Part shown: piece by piece, positions 1 through 7,635 of the stretch
Layout: every line of letters starts with the position of its first letter
How positions within the stretch are numbered: the stretch's first letter is position 1
NCBI GenBank assembly: GCA_913778505.1
Contig: CAJYWD010000001.1
Location: 62,001-126,000 of the forward strand
Direction: 5' to 3'
DNA length: 64,000 nt
From: an uncultured Chryseobacterium sp.
GTDB lineage: Bacteria; Bacteroidota; Bacteroidia; Flavobacteriales; Weeksellaceae
Translations under genes and position numbers: made by a program
The notes under the pieces: model-generated
Told to the model about the DNA's origin: nothing
Database searches by the model: none
The model's input: only the letters and a program-made list of their open reading frames with translations

Positions 1-202
1 TATCTAGATACAATTCTCCAATCTTATCATTCTGAACTTTTTTGAAGAGAATCTTTTTAATTTCACAGGCATTATCAACAATCTGTTCAATCAACTTAAC
101 CCATTTTGATTTAGACATCAATGGTTGTGAGAATTTTGAGATTGCGTTATCAATTTCTTTTATCTTTTGTTCGTCGTAACATAAAGCTTTTTTTGTCCTC
201 AT
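1..202 (-). CDS. Hypothetical protein, 3' end cut by window edge
   Basis: An open frame starts at an ATG (202-200) three bases after the stop of the radical SAM gene and runs without a stop off the left edge, giving at least 67 residues beginning MRTKKALCYDEQKIKEID. It is lysine and isoleucine rich, with no membrane segment or motif that I recognise. The tight spacing suggests translation coupled to the upstream radical SAM gene. In many genomes that gene is followed by its DNA-metabolism partner (TIGR03915 family), but this N-terminus does not look like that family to me. Function unknown. Confidence 0.5.
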   Translation of the reverse strand, partial: MRTKKALCYDEQKIKEIDNAISKFSQPLMSKSKWVKLIEQIVDNACEIKKILFKKVQNDKIGELYLD

Positions 203-205
203 ATT

Positions 206-1462
206 TTAAAACAAAGTCAGTTGCTGAGAAAACTGATTCTGAAACTTCGATTGACTTCCGCCGATAATCAATTTCCTCAAATTCAAATCGGTTAAATGTT
301 TCAGAAACGGATTACCGTAAGTGAAATCAATAAAATACTTGGCGCGGTTCACTGCGGCGCCGAGCTTTTTTAGATGATCAATCGTTAAAATTTGAAATCG
401 TCTTGCACTCACAATTTTTTGTGCAGTCTTTACACCGATTCCCGGAATTCTGAGAATCATTTTATAATCTGCTGTTTGAAGATTAACAGGAAATTGTTCC
501 AGATGCCGCAAAGCCCAGCTCAATTTCGGGTCAACTTCCAAATCCAGAAAAGGCATATTGAAATCCAGGATTTCATCCGCTTGAAAACCATAAAACCGCA
601 TCAGCCAATCTGATTGATACAAACGGTTTTCCCTCAAAACAGGAACTTCCGCCGTAATTGCCGGCAAACGATTATCCACCGTTACAGGAATATAGCCTGA
701 ATAATAAACCCGTTTCATACCGTAATTTTTATAGAAATGATCGGCAACTTTGATGATTTGCAAATCATTTTCATTAGTGGCACCAACAATCATTTGAGTC
801 GATTGTCCTGCTGGCGCAAATTTTGGAGCGCTTCGGATGATTTTTTTCTCGTCTTTATATCGCTGAATGCCTTTCTGAACAATCCGCATCGGCTGGAGCA
901 TATCTTCACGGCTTTTATCCGGTGCCAATAATTTCAAACCAGATTCAGTCGGAATTTCTAAGTTTACGGAAAGTCTATCAGCGTAAAGCGCAGCTTCTTT
1001 CATCAAATCATCACTCGCTCCGGGAATCGATTTCAGGTGAATGTATCCATTGAACTTGTGTTCAGTTCTCAGTTTCTTCGCAACCCGAACCAAGCGTTCC
1101 ATGGTCGTATCAGCATCTTTGAAAATTCCTGAACTCAGAAACAAACCTTCGATGTAATTTCGTCTGTAAAAACTAATCGTTAAATCCACGACTTCTTCCA
1201 CTGTGAAAGCAGCACGTTTGATATCATTGGATTTTCTGGAAACACAATAGATGCAATCGTAAATGCAATGATTGGTCAAAAGGATTTTAAGAAGCGAGAC
1301 ACATCGTCCGTCTTCCGTATAAGTATGACAGATTCCGCTGGCTGAGCTGTCTCCCAAGCCGCCATTATTCTTCCGTTTTCCTCCGCTGGAAGAGCACGAA
1401 ACATCATACTTGGCAGCATCTGCAAGGATTTCGAGTTTTTCTTTGATGCGGTCGAAGTTCAT
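206..1462 (-). CDS. Putative DNA modification/repair radical SAM protein (TIGR03916-like)
   Basis: The 418-residue protein has the radical SAM 4Fe-4S motif CX3CX2C at C66, C70 and C73 (HCIYDCIYC), followed by a TIM-barrel-like region. A helix-hairpin-helix near residues 340-360 (ILRIPGIGVKTAQKI) suggests DNA binding. This combination matches the radical SAM family genetically linked to uracil-DNA-glycosylase-like proteins and thought to act in DNA repair or modification; the reaction is unknown. The ATG at 1462 sits about 70 bases after a TAATTTTG promoter element that lies inside an inverted repeat. Family call is firm; biochemical role is inference from the family. Confidence 0.88.
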   Translation of the reverse strand: MNFDRIKEKLEILADAAKYDVSCSSSGGKRKNNGGLGDSSASGICHTYTEDGRCVSLLKILLTNHCIYDCIYCVSRKSNDIKRAAFTVEEVVDLTISFYRRNYIEGLFLSSGIFKDADTTMERLVRVAKKLRTEHKFNGYIHLKSIPGASDDLMKEAALYADRLSVNLEIPTESGLKLLAPDKSREDMLQPMRIVQKGIQRYKDEKKIIRSAPKFAPAGQSTQMIVGATNENDLQIIKVADHFYKNYGMKRVYYSGYIPVTVDNRLPAITAEVPVLRENRLYQSDWLMRFYGFQADEILDFNMPFLDLEVDPKLSWALRHLEQFPVNLQTADYKMILRIPGIGVKTAQKIVSARRFQILTIDHLKKLGAAVNRAKYFIDFTYGNPFLKHLTDLNLRKLIIGGSQSKFQNQFSQQLTLF

Positions 1463-1524
1463 TATTCAGTAGTTGCAATAAATTCATTTTCAATAAAAAT
1501 AATTCACTGAAATCTCACTTTATT

Positions 1525-1560
1525 ATTTGTATCAAAATTACAAAAATAATTGATACAAAT
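1525..1560 (-). promoter_or_regulatory. Promoter -7 element inside a perfect 11-bp inverted repeat (candidate operator)
   Basis: ATTTGTATCAA (1525-1535) and its exact reverse complement TTGATACAAAT (1550-1560) are 14 bases apart. On the minus strand the sequence TAATTTTG (1540-1533) matches the Bacteroidota TAnnTTTG element and overlaps the left arm. The position, about 70 bases upstream of the radical SAM start, fits a repressor or activator site controlling that gene. The binding protein is unknown. Confidence 0.5.
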
Positions 1561-1635
1561 TATACCATTCTATATAAAAATGTTATTTAGTATTCTGAAA
1601 AATTTTAGAATTCCGCAAATAAAAATTAGATTGAA

Positions 1636-2472
1636 TTATTCCATCAAATAGATTTTTTTATTTTTCAAACTGATTCCAATTTTTTTACCGAGCCAGTTAA
1701 TACTGGTTTTCCCCTCGTAAATCAATCCTTCCACGAAAACAACTTTTGGGTCTTTAAGTGTCACTATAGAATTGGAAATAGAACTAAGTGAACCTTTGTA
1801 GAATTTGGTCTTCAGCTTTTCATCAAAATCACTTTTCATTTCACTCATTTCCAATTTACTTTTGTCAATTCCTAAAGCGGGAATTAATTTATCGCTGATC
1901 CAGAAGGAATTGTTTCCTGCACCCGAATCCAGCAAAACCTGGATCCTAACTTTATCATTAAGCGTTACATAAGTAAGAATATCAGTCGATTTATCCGCAA
2001 TTGTGCTTAGCTGAATATCGAAAGATTTTGTAATCTTTTCTTTCGATAGATCTGCCAGCGCAATTTCTTTTTTATCAAAATCAATGATAAAATCAGTATC
2101 ACCAAACATCTGGAGAGAGATCAGTCCACTAATGCCATCCAGCTTCATGTCGAACGTGGAATAAGGAACATTGCTGAATTTTTTTCCAGCAAATACCACT
2201 TCCTGACTTTTATACAGAGGAGCATCTATCCTCTCGCCCGTGGCACGGTAAGCTGTTAAAAAATTATAGGATTCTTTCTGCTGCAAATCATCTGCAAAAC
2301 TTTTAAAGAAAAGATTGATTCCGCCTCCCGTATCAAAGATAAAATTGCCTTCTTTCCCGTCTACAGACGCTTTGGCTAGGATATGTCCGGAAGGTAAAAT
2401 CTGAATGGGAATTTTCTGGGCAAAAATTATAGAAGTTGTTAAAATTGCAGCAATATTCAGTAACTTAAACAT
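1636..2472 (-). CDS. Secreted aspartyl protease family protein (retropepsin-like)
   Basis: This 278-residue protein begins with a hydrophobic signal segment ending near FAQ (residues 17-19). Two aspartyl-protease-like motifs are visible: FDTGGG near residue 47 and LLDSGAG near residue 180, as expected for pepsin/retropepsin-like folds with two lobes in one chain. It probably acts in the periplasm or at the cell surface. Such proteins are common in Flavobacteriia, usually without a known substrate. The gene stands alone: it is divergent from the HMG-CoA reductase gene and 173 bases from the radical SAM gene. Confidence 0.75.
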   Translation of the reverse strand: MFKLLNIAAILTTSIIFAQKIPIQILPSGHILAKASVDGKEGNFIFDTGGGINLFFKSFADDLQQKESYNFLTAYRATGERIDAPLYKSQEVVFAGKKFSNVPYSTFDMKLDGISGLISLQMFGDTDFIIDFDKKEIALADLSKEKITKSFDIQLSTIADKSTDILTYVTLNDKVRIQVLLDSGAGNNSFWISDKLIPALGIDKSKLEMSEMKSDFDEKLKTKFYKGSLSSISNSIVTLKDPKVVFVEGLIYEGKTSINWLGKKIGISLKNKKIYLME

Positions 2473-2584
2473 AAATAATATTTATTGATTAGTAAGTCGA
2501 CAATCATAAGTTGTTACAAATGCTATTTGTCATTCCATCTAGCTACTCCAAAATCTCTATCTTTACCAAAGCAAAAAATGAACT

Positions 2585-3913
2585 ATGAATCATCAACCTG
2601 TAGAAGGCTTTTCCAAACTGTCCAAACAAAGAAAAATCGACTGGCTTATTTCGGAATATCTGAGTAACGATAGAAGCTACGAGCAGATTTTACAACAATA
2701 TTGGAATAACGACCACGACTTGCAAAAACTTCACGAAGAGTTCTCGGAAAACACGATTTCCAATTTTTATATGCCTTACGGAATTGCCCCGAATTTTCTG
2801 ATTGACGGCAAACTTCTGGCGCTTCCAATGGCGGTGGAAGAAAGCTCGGTGGTTGCCGCTGCTTCCAAAGCTGCCAAGTTCTGGCTGGATAAGGGCGGAT
2901 TCAAAACCACGATTATCAATACCGAAAAACTCGGTCACACGCATTTTGTCCTAAATGTTGAGCCGCATAAACTGCTTCATTTTTTCAATTTCAAACTAAA
3001 GAAAAAATTACTGGAAGCGACAGAAGATATCACCGCAAATATGAGAAAAAGAGGCGGCGGAATCCTGGATATCAAACTGATTGATAAAACTGCCGAACTG
3101 GAACATTATTTCCAATTGAAAGCGAGTTTTGACACGGTAGATTCGATGGGCGCTAATTTTATTAATTCCTGTCTGGAGCAATTCGGGAAAACGCTGAAAG
3201 AAGAAGTGGCGAACGAAGCAGAATTTACTCAGGAAGAAAAAGAATCGCTTCAAATTGTGATGAATATCCTTTCCAATTACACGCCGGACTGCATCGTAAG
3301 AGCCGAAGTTTCCTGTAAAATTGAAGATTTGAAAGATGACAGCGGGATTTCCAACGAAGAATTTGCCTGGAAATTCAAACGTGCGGTAAAGATTGCAGAA
3401 ATTGAACCTTACAGAGCAACAACGCACAACAAAGGGATTATGAATGGTGTGGATGCTGTGGTGATTGCAACTGGAAATGATTTCCGGGCGACGGAAGCTT
3501 GCGCTCACGCTTATGCAGCGAGAAATGGAAAATATTCTTCACTCACACATTGTACAACGGATAACGGGATTTTCAGATTCTGGATTGACTTGCCAATTTC
3601 TGTGGGTGTGGTTGGCGGATTAACGAATCTTCATCCTTTGGTTAAATTCTCTTTAGCATTGCTTGGTAAACCTTCTGCTCAGGAATTGATGAGTATTTTG
3701 GCGGTTTCGGGATTGGCTCAGAATTTTGGTGCGCTTCGTTCTTTGGTAACAACCGGAATCCAGAAAGGTCATATGAAAATGCACCTTTTCAATATCCTGA
3801 ATCAGTTTGGGGCAACGGAGGAAGAGAAACAGCATTTTGTGACGTATTTCAAAGATAAAACGGTGAGCCATCACGAGGTGATTTCGGAATTGGAGAAACT
3901 AAGAAGTAAATAG
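2585..3913 (+). CDS. Hydroxymethylglutaryl-CoA reductase, degradative (class II) type
   Basis: The 442-residue protein matches class II HMG-CoA reductases. Catalytic candidates are visible: E85/E86 in MAVEESSV, K283 in HNKGIMNG, D299 in ATGNDFRA and H396 in QKGHMKMH. The enzyme interconverts HMG-CoA and mevalonate using NAD(P)H. In Bacteroidota, which make isoprenoids through mevalonate in several lineages, it is likely biosynthetic despite the 'degradative' family name. The cytosolic enzyme is followed closely by two small membrane-protein genes on the same strand, probably co-transcribed. A longer in-frame start does not exist; the ATG at 2585 gives the family's usual N-terminus. Confidence 0.92.
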   Translation: MNHQPVEGFSKLSKQRKIDWLISEYLSNDRSYEQILQQYWNNDHDLQKLHEEFSENTISNFYMPYGIAPNFLIDGKLLALPMAVEESSVVAAASKAAKFWLDKGGFKTTIINTEKLGHTHFVLNVEPHKLLHFFNFKLKKKLLEATEDITANMRKRGGGILDIKLIDKTAELEHYFQLKASFDTVDSMGANFINSCLEQFGKTLKEEVANEAEFTQEEKESLQIVMNILSNYTPDCIVRAEVSCKIEDLKDDSGISNEEFAWKFKRAVKIAEIEPYRATTHNKGIMNGVDAVVIATGNDFRATEACAHAYAARNGKYSSLTHCTTDNGIFRFWIDLPISVGVVGGLTNLHPLVKFSLALLGKPSAQELMSILAVSGLAQNFGALRSLVTTGIQKGHMKMHLFNILNQFGATEEEKQHFVTYFKDKTVSHHEVISELEKLRSK

Positions 3914-3917
3914 ATTG

Positions 3918-4088
3918 ATGATCGGATTAGCTTTATCCATATTTATTCTGATTTTCGGAATATTTCTGAAAACGACCAACAATCCGGGATTCGCAAGTTC
4001 CAAAAGATTTTCGTGGCTGTTTATTGCGCTGGGAATCATTACGCTCGTAGGGAAAATTATAATCTTAACTCAAAAAGAAGCCTTATAA
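3918..4088 (+). CDS. Small membrane protein, 56 aa
   Basis: A short frame starts four bases after the HMG-CoA reductase stop and ends two bases before the next start, exactly filling the gap. It encodes two hydrophobic segments (about residues 2-17 and 31-49) separated by a polar loop, beginning MIGLALSIFILIFGIFLK. The compact spacing and membrane-protein composition support a real gene. No family recognised; function unknown. Confidence 0.65.
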   Translation: MIGLALSIFILIFGIFLKTTNNPGFASSKRFSWLFIALGIITLVGKIIILTQKEAL

Positions 4089-4090
4089 AT

Positions 4091-4477
4091 ATGAAAAACT
4101 TAACATTAATCATAGGCGGAATTTACGGTTTGTTATCCGTAATTTTAGGTGCATTCGGAGCACACGCTTTCAAGAAAATATTATCCATCGAGAGATTGGA
4201 AAGTTTTGAAACAGGCGTTCGCTATCAAATGTATGCGGCTATATTTTTATTGATTGTCGGCTATATTTTGAAATTTGAAGCCTCATCCGAAAAATGGATT
4301 TCGATTCTGATGATTGCGGGAACTTTCATCTTTTCAGTCAGCATTTATTGTCTCGCTTTCCAGGATGTCTGGGGCGTAAATCTGAAATTTCTCGGACCCA
4401 TCACACCGCTTGGAGGTCTGTTTATGATTATCTCTTGGGCGATGTTGATTTGGTATTTTGTTAGGGTTAAGTTTTAA
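4091..4477 (+). CDS. DUF423 family membrane protein
   Basis: The start at 4091 (MKNLTLIIGG) is preferred over an upstream in-frame start at 4013, because it gives the usual DUF423 N-terminus and avoids overlap with the preceding small gene. The 128-residue protein has four hydrophobic segments and the family signature LGAFGAHAFKK near residues 17-27, with TGVRYQMYAA near 40. DUF423 (YgdD-like) proteins are inner-membrane proteins of unknown function. It is the last gene of a three-gene plus-strand run. Confidence 0.85.
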   Translation: MKNLTLIIGGIYGLLSVILGAFGAHAFKKILSIERLESFETGVRYQMYAAIFLLIVGYILKFEASSEKWISILMIAGTFIFSVSIYCLAFQDVWGVNLKFLGPITPLGGLFMIISWAMLIWYFVRVKF

Positions 4478-4491
4478 TAAATTCGATTTTT

Positions 4492-4601
4492 ACCACGTAG
4501 ACACATAGTTCTTGTAAATTTTAAGGCAAATTAGTTAAACACTTTCTTCTCTTTTACATTTTCAAAACAAGCATTTTAGTCTTCCTATGTGTCTACGTGG
4601 T
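4492..4601. repeat. 17-bp perfect inverted repeat with 76-bp spacer
   Basis: ACCACGTAGACACATAG at 4492-4508 is exactly mirrored by CTATGTGTCTACGTGGT at 4585-4601, in the gap between the DUF423 gene and the next small gene. It resembles a dispersed non-coding repeat (REP- or MITE-like) more than a terminator, because the spacer is long and there is no T-run. No transposase lies nearby. Confidence 0.6.
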
Positions 4602-4626
4602 TTATTCATCTTAAAATAACTTTTAA

Positions 4627-4887
4627 ATGTTCTTCATCTTCGGAATCAAAACCAAACTCGTAGGAAAAGAAGAGCGTAAAGTCCTGAAAAATGGATTTAT
4701 GGTCAATGCGATTATTACCGTTTACAAGAATTATTTTGAATTGTTTTTCATTCCGGTTTTTCCATTCAGCAGAAAGTACAGCATCTATATTCCGCATTCC
4801 GACGAGTATTTTGAGACCAATTATTTTTCATCGGAAATGCCTAAAGGCTATCTTGAAATCTGCAAAGAAGTTGGGAGAAATTATTAA
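4627..4887 (+). CDS. Hypothetical protein, 86 aa, resembling zinc-ribbon family proteins without the cysteines
   Basis: The protein starts MFFIFGIKTKLVGKEER and contains an FFIPVFPFSRKY segment near residues 40-51. Both features resemble small flavobacterial zinc-ribbon proteins of the type FFFGT...C..C...FFIPIIP, but here the cysteines are absent except C79, so zinc binding is not expected. It stands between the inverted repeat and the convergent TolC-like gene. The family link is an inference from recall, and function is unknown. Confidence 0.6.
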   Translation: MFFIFGIKTKLVGKEERKVLKNGFMVNAIITVYKNYFELFFIPVFPFSRKYSIYIPHSDEYFETNYFSSEMPKGYLEICKEVGRNY

Positions 4888-4893
4888 TTTTCT

Positions 4894-6300
4894 TTATCTC
4901 ATAAAATTCTCATTCAGCCATTTTAGCTTGTTGTAGCTTTTCAGGAATTTGGTTTTAAGCTCCAGGTTTTTTTCCTGCGCTTCCAGCAATTTATTTTCCC
5001 TGGAATTGATGAGAAACAAAGAACTTTCACCATTGCTGAATCTTGTCTCTTCCGCATTCAGAAGTCTTTGATAATTGTTGAGATTCTTGGTGGAGATGTC
5101 AATCTGCGTGAAGTAATTATTAACCTCATTTTTATAAGTCTCAATTTTGGTACTTACTTCACGGAATTTCAGTTGTGAATCCTGCTGGTTCTGGGAAAGT
5201 TTCAGCTTCGCAATTTCATAATCGGCTCGGGCCTGTCGCAGGAAAATGGGAATTTCCAGCTTCAGACCATACTGAAAATTATTATCGAAAAGAGGCAAAA
5301 AGTCTGACTTATAATTTTCCTTGTTGAAGAAATTATACGTAAAATCCACCTTCGGGAGAAAGCTTTGCCACTTCAGCCTGCGCTCGCTTTCCAGGATATT
5401 TTGTTTCTGAAAATAATATTCCAGCGAGGCGTGATTTTCAAGTTTCCTGGCTTGCACTTCCTGTACCAGAAATTCATAATCCGTATAGCCGGAATGCTCA
5501 TCCAAATTTGAAGACGGATAAATCAACTGCGAAATCTCAAAAAGTTCCTGATTGTCTTTCCAAAGAAACATCTGCAGTTCCTGCGTACTCTTCACAAAAC
5601 TTAAAAAAGCTTCACGCTCCTGAAGTTCAAAATTCTGCAACTGAGAAGAAGCTTCTACGGTATCGATCGCCGGAATCTCACCATACTGATAGGTTTTTTT
5701 TACCAGTTCCAAACGCTTTCTGTTGATCTGAACGGCTGATTTCTGGAGTTTATAAATTTCATAATTTTTCACCCATTCCCAATACGTATTTTCCGCATCT
5801 AAAAGCAGTTCGTTGGTCAAAACGATTTGTTCTGCTTCAGTCATTTTCAATCCAAATTTTGCCTGGTCCAGCATTGCTCTTCTCTTGTCATACAAAAGAT
5901 TTTTGGCCAATGGAATCGTGACACCGAACTGATAAAGTCCGCCGGGCGTTTCACTGGTGTTCAGCTTTTCACCTTGAATGTGATTGTAGCTTCCCGTTAT
6001 ATCAATGCCGTACCAGGTCGGGATTCCCAGTCCGATATTTTTTTGCTCATAGTAGCGCGTTCCATCAATGACTTTTTCACCCAGTTTGCCTTCTATAACA
6101 GGGTCAAAATTCCCTCTTGCTTTGGTGATTTCTGCATTAGCAATTTTATTCTGAAGCTGATATTTGAACGCCAGCGGATGATAATTTTTAACAATATTCA
6201 GAAACTCCTGGTGCGAAAGCTTCAGAGAATCCTGCGCAAAAGAAACCTGACAGCAGAACAGCATCAGACATATCGCAACGATATTATTTAGACTTTTCAT
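4894..6300 (-). CDS. TolC-like outer membrane efflux channel protein
   Basis: The start at 6300 (MKSLNNIVAICLML) gives a clean signal peptide ending near VSFAQ; an ATG at 6321 would add seven residues. The mature protein is rich in long amphipathic helices with two repeat halves, as in TolC-family channels. Examples are helical stretches around residues 150-230 and 370-450. It overlaps the 3' end of the adaptor gene by 17 bases. It would form the outer-membrane exit duct of the export system encoded by the preceding ABC and HlyD-like genes. Specific substrate unknown. Confidence 0.87.
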   Translation of the reverse strand: MKSLNNIVAICLMLFCCQVSFAQDSLKLSHQEFLNIVKNYHPLAFKYQLQNKIANAEITKARGNFDPVIEGKLGEKVIDGTRYYEQKNIGLGIPTWYGIDITGSYNHIQGEKLNTSETPGGLYQFGVTIPLAKNLLYDKRRAMLDQAKFGLKMTEAEQIVLTNELLLDAENTYWEWVKNYEIYKLQKSAVQINRKRLELVKKTYQYGEIPAIDTVEASSQLQNFELQEREAFLSFVKSTQELQMFLWKDNQELFEISQLIYPSSNLDEHSGYTDYEFLVQEVQARKLENHASLEYYFQKQNILESERRLKWQSFLPKVDFTYNFFNKENYKSDFLPLFDNNFQYGLKLEIPIFLRQARADYEIAKLKLSQNQQDSQLKFREVSTKIETYKNEVNNYFTQIDISTKNLNNYQRLLNAEETRFSNGESSLFLINSRENKLLEAQEKNLELKTKFLKSYNKLKWLNENFMR

Positions 6301-7600
6301 TTCCAGCAGATTGATTTGCATTTTTTACTTCATAATAATCCGGCGGAAAACCGTTGATGTTTCGCCATAATTCGTACCAAATCGGGACATCATTAAGAAT
6401 GGCAATCCCTTGCACGCCGGTTCCAATCTTAACTTTCGGCGGCCACTGTTTTTCATCTTTATCCTGAATCACCAGAGCTTTGAACATTCCATTGGCGCTG
6501 ATGTTGCTTTCCACCGCAATCACTTTTCCGGCAAAGGTTCCGTAACTCGAATTAGGCCAGCCTGAGAATACAATCGCAGGAAATCCATCGAAGATTAGCA
6601 TCACACGCTGACCTTCCTTCACCAAAGGCAAATCTACAGGCTTAATATAAATCTCCACGGCATAATCTACCTTTTGCGGCACAATAATACCGATACTTTC
6701 ACCATCTTTCAGTATTTCGCCGATTCCGGCTTTATTGATTTGAACCACCTGTCCGTCCTGAGATGCAATCACGAAATACAAACCTTGTCTCACCTTGTAA
6801 TTGGCCACCTGATTTTCCAGCTTGGCGATATCACCATCGCTGCCTTCAATCTGTCCTAAGCTTTGGAAACGCTCGCCTTCCGTCTTGCTGAGTTTTTCAT
6901 TATAATCCTGAATGACCGCATTTTGCTCAATGCCGACATTGACAATTTCCTGACGGGTCTGCGCCAATTTATTTTCCGTAGCGGTTTTCTTAGCCAAAGC
7001 ATTTTGGTATGACACACTGCGCTGCTGGAACTGCGTGAGCGAAACCAATCCTTCATCATACATCTTCTTCTGACGTTCGTATTGGTCAGAGCTCATTCGC
7101 AGTTCATTGTTGGCTGCCGCCAGTTCGGCCTCCTCGCCTGCCAGTTTGTTATTCAGCTGACCGATTTTAACTTTAAGCTGATTGAGCTTCAAATCTCTGC
7201 CAGCATTGAGTGCCTGGATCTGGCTTCTGGCTGTTCCCACTTTGGCCTCGTAATAATCCCTTACGCCCTTTTTCGCTTCCACCTGCTGCTCAGTCCGCTT
7301 TACCAGAAGCGGATCCAGATAATCCTCCTTAACCTCGGAAAGCTGAAGCAAAGTGTCGCCTTTTTTTACATAATCGCCATTTTTCACGTACCATTTGATA
7401 ATTCGGCCGGGAATTGGTGAGTTCAATTGTTGCGGGCGCTGCTCCTGGTAGAGCGTGCTGACATTTCCCATCACCTTGATATTCTGTGTCCATGGGAGAA
7501 ACAGTACGATGATGCCACCAATCAGAATGAACAGAAACCATCTCTTCACTCTTGATTTTTTATTGATGAGGTATATATTTTTGACTGACTGCAGTTCCAT
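6284..7600 (-). CDS. HlyD family membrane-fusion (periplasmic adaptor) protein
   Basis: The 438-residue protein has one N-terminal membrane anchor (about residues 20-37, FLFILIGGIIVLFLPW) and a biotinyl-lipoyl-like half (SPIPGRIIKWYVKNGDYVKKGDTL). A long coiled coil follows (about 90-260), then the second lipoyl half and a beta-barrel domain. This is the standard HlyD/EmrA arrangement, bridging an inner-membrane transporter to a TolC-like duct. It lies 35 bases after the ABC gene and overlaps the TolC-like gene, so the three should be one operon. Confidence 0.88.
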   Translation of the reverse strand: MELQSVKNIYLINKKSRVKRWFLFILIGGIIVLFLPWTQNIKVMGNVSTLYQEQRPQQLNSPIPGRIIKWYVKNGDYVKKGDTLLQLSEVKEDYLDPLLVKRTEQQVEAKKGVRDYYEAKVGTARSQIQALNAGRDLKLNQLKVKIGQLNNKLAGEEAELAAANNELRMSSDQYERQKKMYDEGLVSLTQFQQRSVSYQNALAKKTATENKLAQTRQEIVNVGIEQNAVIQDYNEKLSKTEGERFQSLGQIEGSDGDIAKLENQVANYKVRQGLYFVIASQDGQVVQINKAGIGEILKDGESIGIIVPQKVDYAVEIYIKPVDLPLVKEGQRVMLIFDGFPAIVFSGWPNSSYGTFAGKVIAVESNISANGMFKALVIQDKDEKQWPPKVKIGTGVQGIAILNDVPIWYELWRNINGFPPDYYEVKNANQSAGNEKSK

Positions 7601-7635
7601 CTTTATAATGATTATAATTGATAATTGATGAATGA

